A stretch of DNA of 64,000 nt from Akebia trifoliata (taxonomy: Eukaryota > Streptophyta > Magnoliopsida > Ranunculales > Lardizabalaceae). The notes under the pieces were generated by a model. That model saw only the letters and a program-made list of their open reading frames with translations, had not been told where the DNA came from and ran no database searches. The position numbers were made by a program, and so were the translations under genes. Shown here one piece after another: positions 21,700 through 33,794 of the stretch (its first letter is position 1; each line of letters starts with the position of its first letter). The stretch covers positions 62,001-126,000 of the forward strand of contig JADQWC010000205.1 of the NCBI GenBank assembly GCA_017979445.1, written 5' to 3'.

Positions 21700-24085
21700 G
21701 TAGATCCACAAGTCCCTAGTGGTCTACAAATGCGGTCCCTTGAGCAATACTCTAGGAATTTTTATGTTCAACCTCCATAACCTCTTGGATAATGACAACG
21801 ACAACGATGACTAGGACCACAATAACCATAGTGACAATGTTGTTGTTGTTGGTCATTTGGTGGTGGTGGCGATGATGACCATAATCATATTAATGATAAA
21901 TACGGTAACCATCATTGCACATCACATCGTCATTATCATTAAGAGGTTGAAATAGTGTCATCATCATATCTCCAAGTTTTTCAATTAACCATGATCCATA
22001 TACTTTTACAAAATGTTAATTATATTTTATTGTAGGTGAATGAAAATTGGCATTCTTAATGAGACTGGTGTGCCAAGGCACTCACCTTTGTGAAGATTAT
22101 AACACTTATTTTTTAACTTTTCTTTTTAGGGAAGATTACTTAAAAGATCTTGGCCGAGGGATTTATTTGTAGATAGTCCCTTAGTGTTGTGCGGCAGCTT
22201 GATAGGACATTTTGTAAATTTTTTTATCTCTTAATAGTCTCTCATTATTGGCGAACTCATCACTTTTTTATTTACTGTCTAGTCCACTACTTTGGATTTA
22301 TTGTCGAAGTTGACGCTTTCTTATTTAGTCTTGAGTTCACAATTTTTACTATCGATCTCACCACTATTTACTGTTAAGTTCACCACTTTTTATTTACCTT
22401 CAAACTCGACATTGATAAAACCTACCCATTTTCAATTGTCGAGTTTTTTTTGGTTAAAATACATGGAAAGATCGATTAAAATCTTGAGATAACGACTTGT
22501 TTAATTGATTTCAACCCAAAAAAATATTCTTGATTGATTTTCATCCAAAAAATAAGAAAAAAAAAAGTTAAAAAATCCTAATGTTTTTACATAAATCTTC
22601 AAATATTTGAAAAAATCCTTGAAAATAACTTCTCATTTCTTCTTAAATTCTTTCCGACATAATGAAATATCTGAAACTCAATTAAGATGTCAAAAATCCA
22701 ATTCTTTTTTGAATGAAAACATTGAGTTAGAAAGGTGAGCATTCAATCATGAGAAATGTGGGAGATGAGGCTCAAGGACCGTTAAAAAAAGAAAAGTTTA
22801 CTAAATGGACTATTAAAGAACCACCTAAAACTTAAGAATTATTTAGGAGAAAATCCCTTTACTAGGGTCTTTTAAGTAATTTCGCCTCTTTTTAAGGAGA
22901 TATAGTCACATGGATACTGAGAGATCGTAGTAATCTTCCTTGTGTGTTGTTTTTCATTTTTCGAAGGTTTTTGCTTTATTTGATTTGGATTTGTTGACTT
23001 TCATTATTTTATTGTCACATATAATTTTAACTTTCATCAGTATTTTTTGAGGCTCAACTTAAACTTATTCTAGCAAAGGACACAATGCCCCCTAATTTTG
23101 GGAGGGACAACTTAATAGCATATTTTTTTTAATAAAGTAAATGTCTCTCAAGTCTCTAGAAAATATTTAAGTTACTTAAAATACCCTTTCTCACTCCCCC
23201 CCATTTATCTTACCTGAATTTTTCAATGACTATTATAATATTTTTTTTTTTGCTTCTTGCGAGTATCCCCACCGCCTCGAGTGAGACTAATTCCACAGTC
23301 ATGTGCACCATCCTCTCGAAAAGTCCTACGAGCAACTGGTTGAATCAAGGGTCAGCTAGACCTTGAATGATGCCTCCAAAGGAATTCATTACTTCACGGA
23401 GTTTCAAACATTTGACTTATCCTTCCCGAGGAGTTTATCAAGACTCATAAGATTGACTACTATGATAAATTTCGATGAATTATGACAAACACCATACTCA
23501 TCATTTTTGAAGACTTTACTCACCAAGACACTTATTTGTAATTGTGTTATCCATACCATAAGATAGATATATATATATTTTTTTTGATAAGTACCATAAG
23601 ATAGATATATATATATACAACCTTCATTAAATATGCTCAAAACCATCTCAATTAACTTTCTCTTAATTTATTGACCTAATTAGAAACAACTTCATTGCAT
23701 AAACCAAATATATATTGCATAATATTCTGATTTTCCTTTTATCGTGTATTTTCTAAGGTCCAAAAATGCATTTTGATGGTAGTTTGTATTTCCATTTTGT
23801 TCCTCCTTTTTAAAAATGCCAAACAAACTGCATTTTTTTTTCTGATTTAAACGAAAGATTAAAAGACATCAACATTGGGTATCACATTCATCTTTTTGTA
23901 CTTTCTTTTAGTTTCTTCAAAATCAAAGAAATAATAAATTTCCTTTTCAAAATCAAATAAATAACAAATGACTCCCATCACCACTCCTCCCTCCTTTCAA
24001 TCTTTCAAAGTAGAAAGAAAGTTGATCTTCTTCTCTAAATCAAACATCCTAAATGTATAAACAATATGGGAACAAAATCTGAATC
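21700..24085. other. Intergenic, no gene seen
   Basis: This lies downstream of the SLOG-like gene. It has low-complexity triplet stretches near 21800-21900 (GAC/TTG/GGT/GAT), T-rich and AT-rich DNA, and a short local duplication of ACCATAAGATAGATATATAT at about 23558 and 23598. No exon, tRNA or element ends were recognised. Confidence 0.45.
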
Positions 24086-24090
24086 TCAAT

Positions 24091-26776
24091 TCAATCCAAG
24101 TAGAAGAGGGTCACAATCTTCCTGAGGTTCTTTGCTTCTTGGCATGTTTCCATTAGCAACTTACTATCATGGAAGGCAAAGCAAATGACTTGTTGTACAT
24201 GTGAGATGATGTCCATGTTGCATAACCTGTTATTTTATTTAACAAAACACACAAAAATCCAGAATCAACCCCTCTCAATTACTGATAAATAAATAGATTA
24301 CACCAAAAAAATGGAAACAATGGCTGCCTGCATTGAGCCAGGATAACTACTTGAAACCCACTAATATTGGAACTTAGATGAAGAGAAGTTAATCCAAACC
24401 AAGCCGACAAATGGGTCCTGTTAAGGGTTCTATGACACTAAGAACTCCTAACATTTTACAGTTATATGTCGACAATTTACCAATCTAACACTAAGGGGGA
24501 GCAGCGTTCAAAGGACATAAGTTAAAACAATCATTTTTCAAAATATGGGTTAGAAGTTTTGGATTAAGCTGATTTTTTGTGAGGATGATCTTTATGATGA
24601 TAGGATCATCCTCATAAAAAATCAGCCCAATCTGAACCTTATAACGCCATCAAAAGTGATTTAGAATGGTGGACCATCAATTTTTTAACAATAATTTGTA
24701 AACCACTTTTGATGGACTTAGAAGTTTCAGATTGGGCTGATTTTTTGTGAGGATGATCTTCTCATCACAGAGATCATCCTAACAAAAAATCGGCTTGATC
24801 CGAAACTTCTAACTCATATCTTGAAAAATGATTGTTTTTACATATGTTTTTACTTGTCCCTTGAACGCCCCCCAATGCTAAGATATCAGAAATTAAAATA
24901 TTGATTCCTCGATTGGATCTAAGTTATGGGGCACACTTTTATAACGACTAAAAAGAAAAGGAAAAAAAGAAAAGAAAAAGGAGCTCAAACAGACCTGCTG
25001 GCTTCTAACAAAGGTAGATTATCATTGTAAGGTTTCTCTATCACATTCTTCACCTGCATACCCATAAAAGGACAAAATATATATATAATGTTAAATCCAG
25101 CATTCAAAAATTGCCTAATAGAAAATATGCAAAGTCCAATAAACTTGAGGTACGTATATACAAAATTTCATAATATTTTTGCACCTTGACCCGAAGTAAT
25201 TAATTTTAGTCAATTTCGTGGCTCTGTTTGGTAATTACCTCAACTGTTAAAACTTAAGGCTACATGTTCAATTTCATTTGATGTACAAAAATAAACAGAA
25301 ACTAGGCACACATAAACATAGGAGTGGAACTGTTATAAGTTGTTAAATAGGACAACCCAACATGGAATTTGGGAGATTACAAGTCTAGTTGGTAATATCC
25401 AAAGTAAGTAATTATGAATGAATAAAATGCATCAGATCTCAAGAAAAAGGATCTTGATAGAAAAGCATGCAAAAATAAAAACAAAATTGGGAGCGATTAA
25501 AAGAATTAATGGGCATGATATTTTATGAGTGATCTTATAAATGCATGGTTTAAGGAATCATCCCATGGCAAGTTGGAAGTCCCATGTGAATCAGGATTGG
25601 TTCGGACTCGGCACGATTCAGTCAAACATGGCACTGACAAAGCATTTGGGATCATTAAGGATCGGCATGGGTTCGGGCGGATCTCAGGATTAGCGCCAGA
25701 TGGTCCGAGTTCGGAACCTAGTCCCTTAAACCATGTGTTTGGCACAAAAAAGATTGGATGTGGAATATATAACTTCACAATAGATGCAGCAAAAAGAAAA
25801 GTATGAACTAACCAAAATCTAACCTTAGACAGTAACTCCTGGCTCTCCAAGGGTTGCATTTTCAAACTCTGAGGCAAAATTACAGTAAGAAGCTCTGGTT
25901 TTTCTGCTCTTAAAGCACCCCTAATAACAGCTGCATTAGTCCCTGATGCTCCTGATGTAAATATATGATTTTTCTGTAACAGAATTACACATCTTAGAAA
26001 TTTTAAAAACTAAAAAAAAGAAAAAAGAAATATATATGGGTAGCATTCGGCAGATAACGATGGGAGACAAAATTTGTCCAATATGGCTTAAAAGTTTCAG
26101 ATTGAGCTGATTTTTTGTGAGGATCATCGTCACAAAAAATCAGCCCAATCCAAAATTTCTAACCCCATCAAAAGTGATTTACAAATTAACAGTAAAAAAT
26201 TGACGATCCACAATTCTAAACCACTTTTGATGGGGTTAGAAGTTTCAGATTGGGCAGATTCTTTGTGGGGGTGATCTCCTCACCATAGAGAATCCTCACA
26301 AAAAATCATCCCATTTTGAGACTTCTAACGCATATTGGACAAACGTTGTCTGCCGAATGGGATATATATATATATATATATATATATGGGAAATGTTCAG
26401 CAACAAACATTTTGACAAACATTTTGGCAAAACATTTTTCAAAATATGGGTTACAGGTTTTGGAATGGGCTGATTTTTGGTGAGGATGATCTCTACAGGG
26501 AATAGATCATCATCACCAAAAATCAGCCCATTCCAAAACTTCTAACCCATCAAAAATGGTTTACAAAAAATGGACGGTCCACGATTTTTCAACCTGTAAA
26601 CATGGGGCTAGAAGTTTTGGAATGGGCTGATTTTTGATGAGGATGATCTCCTCACCGTAGAGATCATCCTCACCAAAAATCAGCCCATTCCAAAATCTCT
26701 AACCCATGTTTTGAAAAATGTTTTGCCAAAATGTTTGTCAAAATGTTTGTTGCTGAAAGGGACCCTATATATATAT

Positions 26777-26840
<64 letters not shown>

Positions 26841-27513
26841 AGAGTTTGCCCGTGGCTATGGCACGGTCATCCTCTTTGGGTATAGAAAAAAATAAAGTTG
26901 AAGGGGTATTACAAAAAATTGAGGTTAAAGAGGTAAAAGATGTAAAACAATAAAGTAGGTTAAAGGGGTAAAATAGGAAATACAGTAAAGTTGGAGGGGA
27001 TGAAGAGTAAAAAGAAAATAAAGTGGGACCCACAAAACAAAATTGGTACGTGCAGCCCGCTAAAGCAAAAAAATAATGTATATATACATACATAACAGTC
27101 AAAGGTTCAAATGTAAAGTGGTTGGTATTAGAGAATAGGGAAGAATGAATTTTATTGATGATAATTACATGAACCCTAATAGGTATTTATAGATATTGCA
27201 TTAAACAAGATATAGGAAGTTTCCTAATATTAATATTCTAATGATTAGTAACGGAAAATTACCAAAAAGGGTTGATATTTTAATTAATTAGCAACAAAGG
27301 AATAATTTTTAAAAAAAATTACAAAAGGCGATTTCACATGTTGGACAGTCCAATGTTTTTCTAAATCGTTGAACAGTCCAACGTTTTATGCTTTCGTATC
27401 TTTTCAGATGCTAAAAATGTTCATGTTTATCTAAAACACTGCACAGTCCAGTGTTTTATTAAGAGCCGCCTTTACGCATTTAAACATTGAAGTGTCAAAA
27501 CCACATAATATGT

Positions 27514-27546
<33 letters not shown>

Positions 27547-30500
27547 TATTAGCCAAAAAGAAAAAAGGACAAAGGTGAAACTTTGCATTCTCACCCGAGC
27601 TTATATAGAAGAGTTCAGTCTATTTTTTATTTTCTAGTTTTTTAATCAATTTCGGTAAGCTCATTTTGGTCAGCATTATCGCCTCAAGCCTTATTTTCTT
27701 TCCCAGTTAGCCAATTTGGGGTCACAAAGTCCCATCAAAGGTGGCTTTCTTTATTTGGTTAGCGGCCTTTGGCAAAATTCTTTCTTTCGATAATCTTAAG
27801 GCTAGAGGCTTTGTTGGGCCCAATTTTTTTGCTTCTTGTGTAAAGACAATATTACAATGTATCTCATGCATCTTACTATGATGCATCTAGTTCTCTAATA
27901 GTGGGGTCATCCGTACATGTGTCCCATTGAGAAAACATCATGTTGGAAAAAAAAAAAAAAAAGAGCAAAAGAAAATGGAAAAGAAAAGGATGTAATGGTC
28001 AATACCCTGATGGCATGCCCTTTTTTTTTTTCTGAGTGTGCGGACCACTGCGATTCAATGGAATGTCAGTCATCCAACAGGGGCCATACTTAACAATACA
28101 AGACCCCTACTGGGACATGTTGAATGGTATGCTCACCTAGAATGCATGCCACATGTATTAGCACCCTGATGGCATGCCGTATGTAGAGCATCCTTATGGT
28201 CTACCCATAGTGAGAGTGAGGGGGTGTTTTAAAGAAGATCTAAGGTCTAGATTGTGTGCGAAGCGTTCCTATCATGTATAAGAGAATTAAGTTATTTCAA
28301 GGGATATGCATACATGCACAACAAATTTTAGCACTTCTAGCATCTCCTAATTGGTAACCTTTTAAAGAAGTCAAATAGGGAAATGTCTAGGTGAAATGGT
28401 GAGACATGCATAGCATAATAAATAGATAAAAGAAAACAATATATGATTAACTACAAAAGTAATCATAAATGTCACAATTAAAATATTCAATTATACCCGT
28501 TCTGCATATATAGATTCAAACTTTAATATAGAGCTGTCATCTCACAAACATAAGTGGTGCTCCCTAGAAGGAAGTGTGGCAGGGCGGTTCTAAAGCGTCA
28601 TGTTATGTAGGAGTTTATTGCAACTAAGGTATATCCAATGCTTACTAATAGTTCCTTGTATAAAACATACAATCAAAGTAGAGTGAATGCATCATACAGT
28701 TATAACCATAGCATAGCTGAGAATCTCAATAAGCTGTTGATGCATGAAACCCATATTTCGTGTACCAAAGAAGCCAATAGATCTTGGTCCTTGTTGTTGA
28801 ATAGCCAATAACTCCTACAAAAAGTAGAATATAGTGTTATAAACCAAAGCCAAAATCAAGTGATTCTAAGTACCAGATCCATATCCTAATATATAACACC
28901 CCGCCACCCCCCCCCCCCAAAAAAAAAAAAAAAAAAAAAGATGTCATGCTCCCTACTCTAGGTTGAGACCATTGAGTGTGGTGTCCCACTCATAAGCCAA
29001 AAATTTATCAAACATTATGATATATCTGAATTATACTATTCTTTTTGGAGGTTAGAAGAAAAAATGAGAGAAATCAATGAAAATACTTCAAGTCAGATAA
29101 TTAATGTCTATATATGCAGAGATCAATGAAAATAATCTGGGCTGGATCAAAGATTTGAATTCCAATAAGGATCCAATCCGATAGTGTGAAAATACATGAA
29201 TAGTATATATTTATACTATATACATTTAGATATAAGATGTACAGTATATTTTATGCATACTTTACCAAATCGAATTAGATTGGATTAGAATCAGTTCAAA
29301 AATATTGATTTTTTGATCAGATTCAGAACACATACTATATTTTTTTGACCAGTACAACACATACTATATTGAAACAGATCTAGATCTTAAAATGAGAGAT
29401 CTGATTGGGTCAGAGACTACTAAAATTCTTATTGGTTCAGTACCAATTTAGTGACAATCCGATCCGAACCTAATCCATTGACAGCCCTAGCATCCAACCA
29501 ATTGCCTTGCATGAATTGATGACCCAATTATCCAAGTCAAACTCAGAGTTGGAGACACATAGCCAGGTCAACATTAAGTTACATGCCACAAAGTTCAGTA
29601 AAATGTATCCAATTTTTTTATAGACAAGAAAATGAGATACCTGTAAATAGTCCATGTCGGGGGCAGGTTTGAACTCTGACACCATCAATGTTCCCGATCC
29701 TTCTACAACAGATTGGAGTTGGGTTGGAACTTTTGTGGCAATTTCTTCATCAGACCCGAACCTGCACATCTTGTCCTCTGCTTCATTCCTCCAACTGCCC
29801 ATATCGTGATCTCCTCTCATACATCCACAAAGCCACTATACACCAGCACATAAAAAAACACAGCCCCTGGTAGTAAATCACTGGTGAAAACCCAACAACA
29901 TGAATTGATTCTTCATGTCATCTATGTCATACAGCAAAATTGCACATACATTATTTACTCTAGCTACCGAAATGGAGTATCAGTACAAATCGTGCATATG
30001 CAGGAGTGCTGGTCATCTAAAGACTTTATGAGCTTTTTTTTAATTTACAGTAGAAATCACTTATCTTGATATATGATTTTTAGAAAACAAATTTACTTAT
30101 TATGTAATGTCATTAAAGTGAAAATTCTTCTTTAATCATTTGAAGGTTTCTATTACTTATTACTATGTCATATTTCCTATTTATTAACTTCAATCCAGTA
30201 ATAGATATTATGAATGTCATATGGTTCATGGCTTGGGTTACCAACAGTAAACAATGCATAGTTTCGGTCCACATAAGACATTGTCTATGATGGAAAATAT
30301 GGATTTGAGGGACTTATTTGAGAGCCCATTGATTTCAATCTAAGCTGCCAGAAGCATTGGGAAGCGGCTCTATTTTGTGAGTGAGTATGTCATAAAAAAC
30401 TAGAAATTGAACTATTTTGTGGCCAGAAATGAGTGGGATTCCGGAGTGGAAAAGGCCTGCTGGATAGAAGATACCAATACCTGTTACAAGGATTTCAGTC

Positions 30501-31713
30501 TTAGTCCTCACATAACACACATGTTTTAAGAGTTTGGCACTCTAGAATCTTTGGTTTTACCAACACCATAAAATTTAGTCACTTGGAAACATTTCTAGTT
30601 GATGCAACCTAGGCCGTGTACTTCAGATTTACGAGTTATATAAAATAAATGATATAAAGGAGATTATTTAAATTGTCTTCATTTGAGTTGTTTTCTGGAC
30701 AAAGACAAATAGGAGGGGTATTTAACTTTGAGGTTGTGGGTTCAAGTCCAGCTTACCCATCAAATAAATAAATAAATAAATGGGAGGGGTAATTTGGGGA
30801 AAAAAAAGGAAAATTTTAATTTAAAAAAAAAAAAAATAGTTTCTTACATGCTCAGTCAGTTTTTGAAGAGCAAAGTCAAGGCTTAAGCCTCAGGCCTCCT
30901 CTCCTTGAGGCTTAACTTTGGATAAAACTAGGTTGATGCCTCTTATAAGCAATCAAGTTTTAATCTTTGAGGCTAGAACCCTGCACCATGCCTCAATGCC
31001 GGATATTTTAAGTGACAATATGAAATTTCTACCATTTATTGATTAACAGGGATTTTTTGACAAAATCCACAAGACCAAGAGATTTTTTTCTTTAATTATT
31101 TAACCCAAAATGACTTATAATTATTTAATAAGGATTAGGAGATTTTTTTAAAAGAATAAATTAAAAGGGCATTGTTCTTTAGTCACATTTTTCGATTAAA
31201 AAAAAAAAAAACTAATCAATACTACAATTAATAAGGAAAAGCAATGTTTATGGTAGAGATAAAGTCATAACATGGACAAAGGAACACTATCCAAGATCCA
31301 TGTGACCAATGCAAATGGTCATCAATCAGATGGGCTTAAATAAGTAACAACATATCAGAACAAGTACCCATTAAAGCTTTTCTAACAAATAATTAGAAAC
31401 AAAAAAATAAACATCAGAGCATAGAGTGGGGAGGAACTAAAAATACCCAGTAAGAGACTTCAACAAACAAAACCCAATATCCAAAATTTCTATTAGAACA
31501 TAACAAGAACAGAAAAAAAGAAAGAGAGGGAGGTACCATGTGTGTTGAAGAGAGAGTTGTTGAGTTTTGTTGGGTTCTCTTTGCTCCAACCCATCTACAG
31601 TAAGAAGAGGAAGAAGGAGACAACTTGGAGGAAAAATAGAAGATTTTATGGGGTTTTGGTGGGGAATCGAAAGACCCAATAAAGGCTGTGTTCAGGGAAA
31701 GGGGTGTCGTCAT
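24091..31713 (-). CDS. Conserved plant protein with DprA/LOG-like (SLOG) fold, 6 exons
   Basis: Exons (minus strand): 31713-31537, 29835-29641, 28814-28707, 25973-25824, 25053-24995 and 24226-24091; phases join, 274 aa. Residues 1-59 are rich in Ser/Thr with few acids, which suits a plastid transit peptide. Then come FGSDEEIATKVPTQLQSV, SEFKPAPDMDYLQELLAI, GPRSIGFFGTRNMGFMHQQL, HIFTSGASGTNAAVIRGALR, LLTVILPQSL, NVIEKPYNDNLPLLEAS and LCNMDIISHVQQVICFAFHD, ending TLFYLD. GFFGTRNMG and TSGASGTNAAVIRGAL resemble the GSR and SGxAxGID..AHxxAL motifs of DprA/LOG Rossmann-like proteins (inference). I recall near-identical proteins in other plants and cyanobacteria-like relatives, but no assigned function. 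The 5' border of exon 2 is chosen for phase, and remembered homologues have about three residues more between exons 3 and 4, so a microexon may be missed. Introns 3 and 5 hold MITEs. Confidence 0.8.
24493..24874. mobile_element. MITE family 1, copy 4 (terminal type b)
   Basis: The outer ends read GGGGGAGCAGCGTTCAAAGG on the left and, inverted, GGGGGGCGTTCAAGGGAC on the right, with a TAAAACAATCATTTTTCA subterminal block. The two-hairpin core and the AAACCACTTTTGATGG spacer are those of the other copies. It lies in intron 5 of the SLOG-like gene. Confidence 0.72.
26037..26351. mobile_element. MITE family 1, copy 5 (terminal type c)
   Basis: The outer ends read GTAGCATTCGGCAGATAACG on the left and, inverted, CCCATTCGGCAGACAACG on the right, with an ACAAAATTTGTCCAATATGG block. 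The first hairpin has lost its central part; the second is complete. A (TA)n run follows directly. It lies in intron 3 of the SLOG-like gene. Confidence 0.72.
26352..26387. repeat. (TA)n microsatellite between two MITEs
   Basis: About 17 TA units separate two family 1 elements with different ends. It fits insertion into, or expansion of, a TA target. Confidence 0.85.
26388..26765. mobile_element. MITE family 1, complete copy 6 (terminal type a)
   Basis: The outer ends read GGGAAATGTTCAGCAACAAA on the left and, inverted, GGGTCCCTTTCAGCAACAAA on the right. Both subterminal blocks contain ACATTTTGxCAAAACATTTTTCA. Both core hairpins and the spacer are present. It is flanked on both sides by TA microsatellites. 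Confidence 0.78.
26766..26838. repeat. (TA)n microsatellite
   Basis: Roughly 36 TA units with one TAA interruption, immediately right of a family 1 MITE. Confidence 0.9.
26839..28700. other. Rest of SLOG-like gene intron 3
   Basis: The stretch 26839-27100 resembles a repeat start (TTAGAGTTTGCCCGTGGCTA, then AAAGGGGTAAAATAG-like text). A (CT)n run lies at about 27512-27540 and poly(A) at 27947-27962. Near 28000-28200 the phrase CCCTGATGGCATGCC occurs twice about 160 bp apart, in an unclassified local repeat. No exon is seen, although a 9-nt microexon could hide here. Confidence 0.4.
30715..30782 (+). mobile_element. SINE-like tRNA fragment
   Basis: The text GGTTGTGGGTTCAAGTCC carries a box B (GGTTCAAGTCC, one mismatch to GGTTCGANNCC), followed by CCATCAAATAAATAAATAAA as a tail. 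No complete box A was found, so the head is truncated. It lies in intron 1 of the SLOG-like gene. Confidence 0.4.
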
Positions 31714-32307
31714 TCTCTCTCTCTCTCTCAGTCACTCTTTTTTGTCGAACTTTTGAAATTTTGATTTGAGAAAAAAGATAGGCACCACAAACACTATTTT
31801 AAGACAGCCAGGCTTCTCTACAGCAGAAGAGGGAAGAACGAGAAGTGAGAAAAACGTTGTTGGGATGTTTGATCTCTGTCTCTCAAACCGACACCTGGCA
31901 ACCCCATTCGTGTTTGGTGTCCAACTTCATACTGACACACCAAAAATCTGTTAGATTGCTGATCTCTTCTTACTAGTTTGGTTTTTACTATAAAATAATA
32001 TAAATTTTTTAATTTAATTTAATAGATAGTTAAAATCACAAGTTAAAAAAAAAAATCATAGTTCCTCTCTCGTTCTCTAAAATCATTGTCTCTCACTCCG
32101 TGTTGAAGTAAGAAATACTTGAACAAGAGCAACAAGATCTCTTCCATTCCTCTAATAATTAATTTTGAATCAAAAAATAAAAAAATTTATTTACCATTTG
32201 AGTAATATATTTTTTATTTTTTTTATCCAAATAAAAAATGCTTAAGTGAATTGAGTTAACACTTGGATGTCTTTTATTTTCCAGAGTGTGATACACTCAA
32301 GAGGACA

Positions 32308-32742
32308 ATCAATGGCTCTCTGCACACTCAAGTACTACTTGAAATGTTATTTCTTAAGTCATTGTAGCAACGCTCTTCCAGATCACTAATATTGATGAAA
32401 CTTTCCGTATTAAGGCAATCAATAGTTCTCTGCACACTCAAGTGCTACTTCAAATCTTATTTCTGAAGTCATTGTAGCAAGGTTCTTCCAGATCATTATT
32501 ATGGATGAAACTTTCCATATTAAGACAATCAATGGTTCCCTGCACACTCAAGTGCTACTTCAAATGTTATTTCTGAGTCATTGTAGCAAGGCTCTTCCAG
32601 ATCACTATTATGGATGAAACTTTCCATATTAAGACAATCAATGGTTCCCTGCACACTCAAGTGCTACTTCAAAATGTTATTTCTGAGTCATTGTAGCAAG
32701 GCTCTTCCAGATCACTATTATGGATGAAACTTTCCATATTAA
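32308..32742. repeat. Minisatellite, four copies of about 109 bp
   Basis: Units start CAATCAATxGTTCxCTGCAC near 32308, 32416, 32525 and 32635 and end ATGAAACTTTCCxTATTAAG. Units 3 and 4 are almost identical; unit 1 is the most diverged. It lies between the 5' end of the SLOG-like gene and the 3' end of FRL3. Confidence 0.85.
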
Positions 32743-32751
32743 GAGAGCGTG

Positions 32752-32815
32752 GTTACATTTTTCATCTTGTTGTCATGAAGTGCGATACGAGATTCCAACT
32801 TGAGATCACTCCACC
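32752..32815. mobile_element. Half copy of the 54.4-kb hairpin element
   Basis: GTCATGAAGTGCGATACGAG, then ACTTGAGATCACTCCA, matches the right arm of the hairpin at 54396-54552. The left arm is absent. Confidence 0.5.
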
Positions 32816-33225
32816 ACAACCCATTTATTTTTGATACTTTCTATCATATTTTGAATTCAAATTTGCTACAAATCGATGAGATTAATAAAAAAAAAAGACC
32901 TTTTACCTGAATTAAATTTTCTATTGTTATTTCAAGTACAGTAATGTACAATTGATGTACATTTTAAGGTTACTACAGCATTTTCCTTGCGAGAAAAATA
33001 TTGATTTTTTTATTATTCAAATTATTAACAAGATCTTAATTTCGTTAAAGGATAGAAGATAAGGACCTTCTTCCTCTATCTAGCATGCATTACACCAGTA
33101 CCATATAAGAAAATGATCTTCCTCTATCTAGCATCCATTACACCATTACTATATAAGAAACATAGTTCTCCGGAAAAAGAAGTATAGGGAGAACATATTT
33201 AACGAGCTCAAAATAACACTAGTAG

Positions 33226-33260
33226 CGTGTGTGTGTGTGTGTGTGCGTGTGCGTGTGCAC
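33226..33260. repeat. (GT)n microsatellite
   Basis: A GTGTGTGTGT run grades into GCGTGTGCGTGTGCACGC. Confidence 0.85.
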
Positions 33261-33794
33261 GCAAGCACGCATGCCCGGATACAGATTCGTCGATTTTCCT
33301 CTGGTGTATAACACTCTCAAGAGAATATTTGTTGGTTATAAATATAGCCTCCAACTTTCATGAGGAAGCAATTTTCCTTTTTAAGTGAAGCTAATCTGTG
33401 AACACCAACCCCATCACATAAGCCTTGGAGGTTCTCTGATCCAGACAATGTGTAGATTGTCTGTGAACACCAACCATCACATTCGCCATGTCATCAATCC
33501 AGCTCTGTTAACTGGAGTTGCAATTAAGAACTACAAAAGTCCCAATTCCAAGGGGTACAACCCAACGTCTAACCAAACAGACCCATTAATGACTAGATCA
33601 AGGAGTACAACATCATATATATCACAAACGAGTTTATATGTTAAACAGAAACATGGGGCAACATTAGCTTACAATCAACAGAAATTCTTTAAAATTTAGT
33701 TTCTCCATACATTTCAATACCTGAAATGCTCCCTACTGGGTTAAGACTAAGAGAGTTAAAAAGCGAGGGTCACGATCACCTTTTACCTTCTCTA

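Noticed and set aside
25506..25877. Long minus-strand open frame across SLOG-like exon 4
   Set aside because: Only the 25824-25877 part is coding; the rest is read-through into intron 4.
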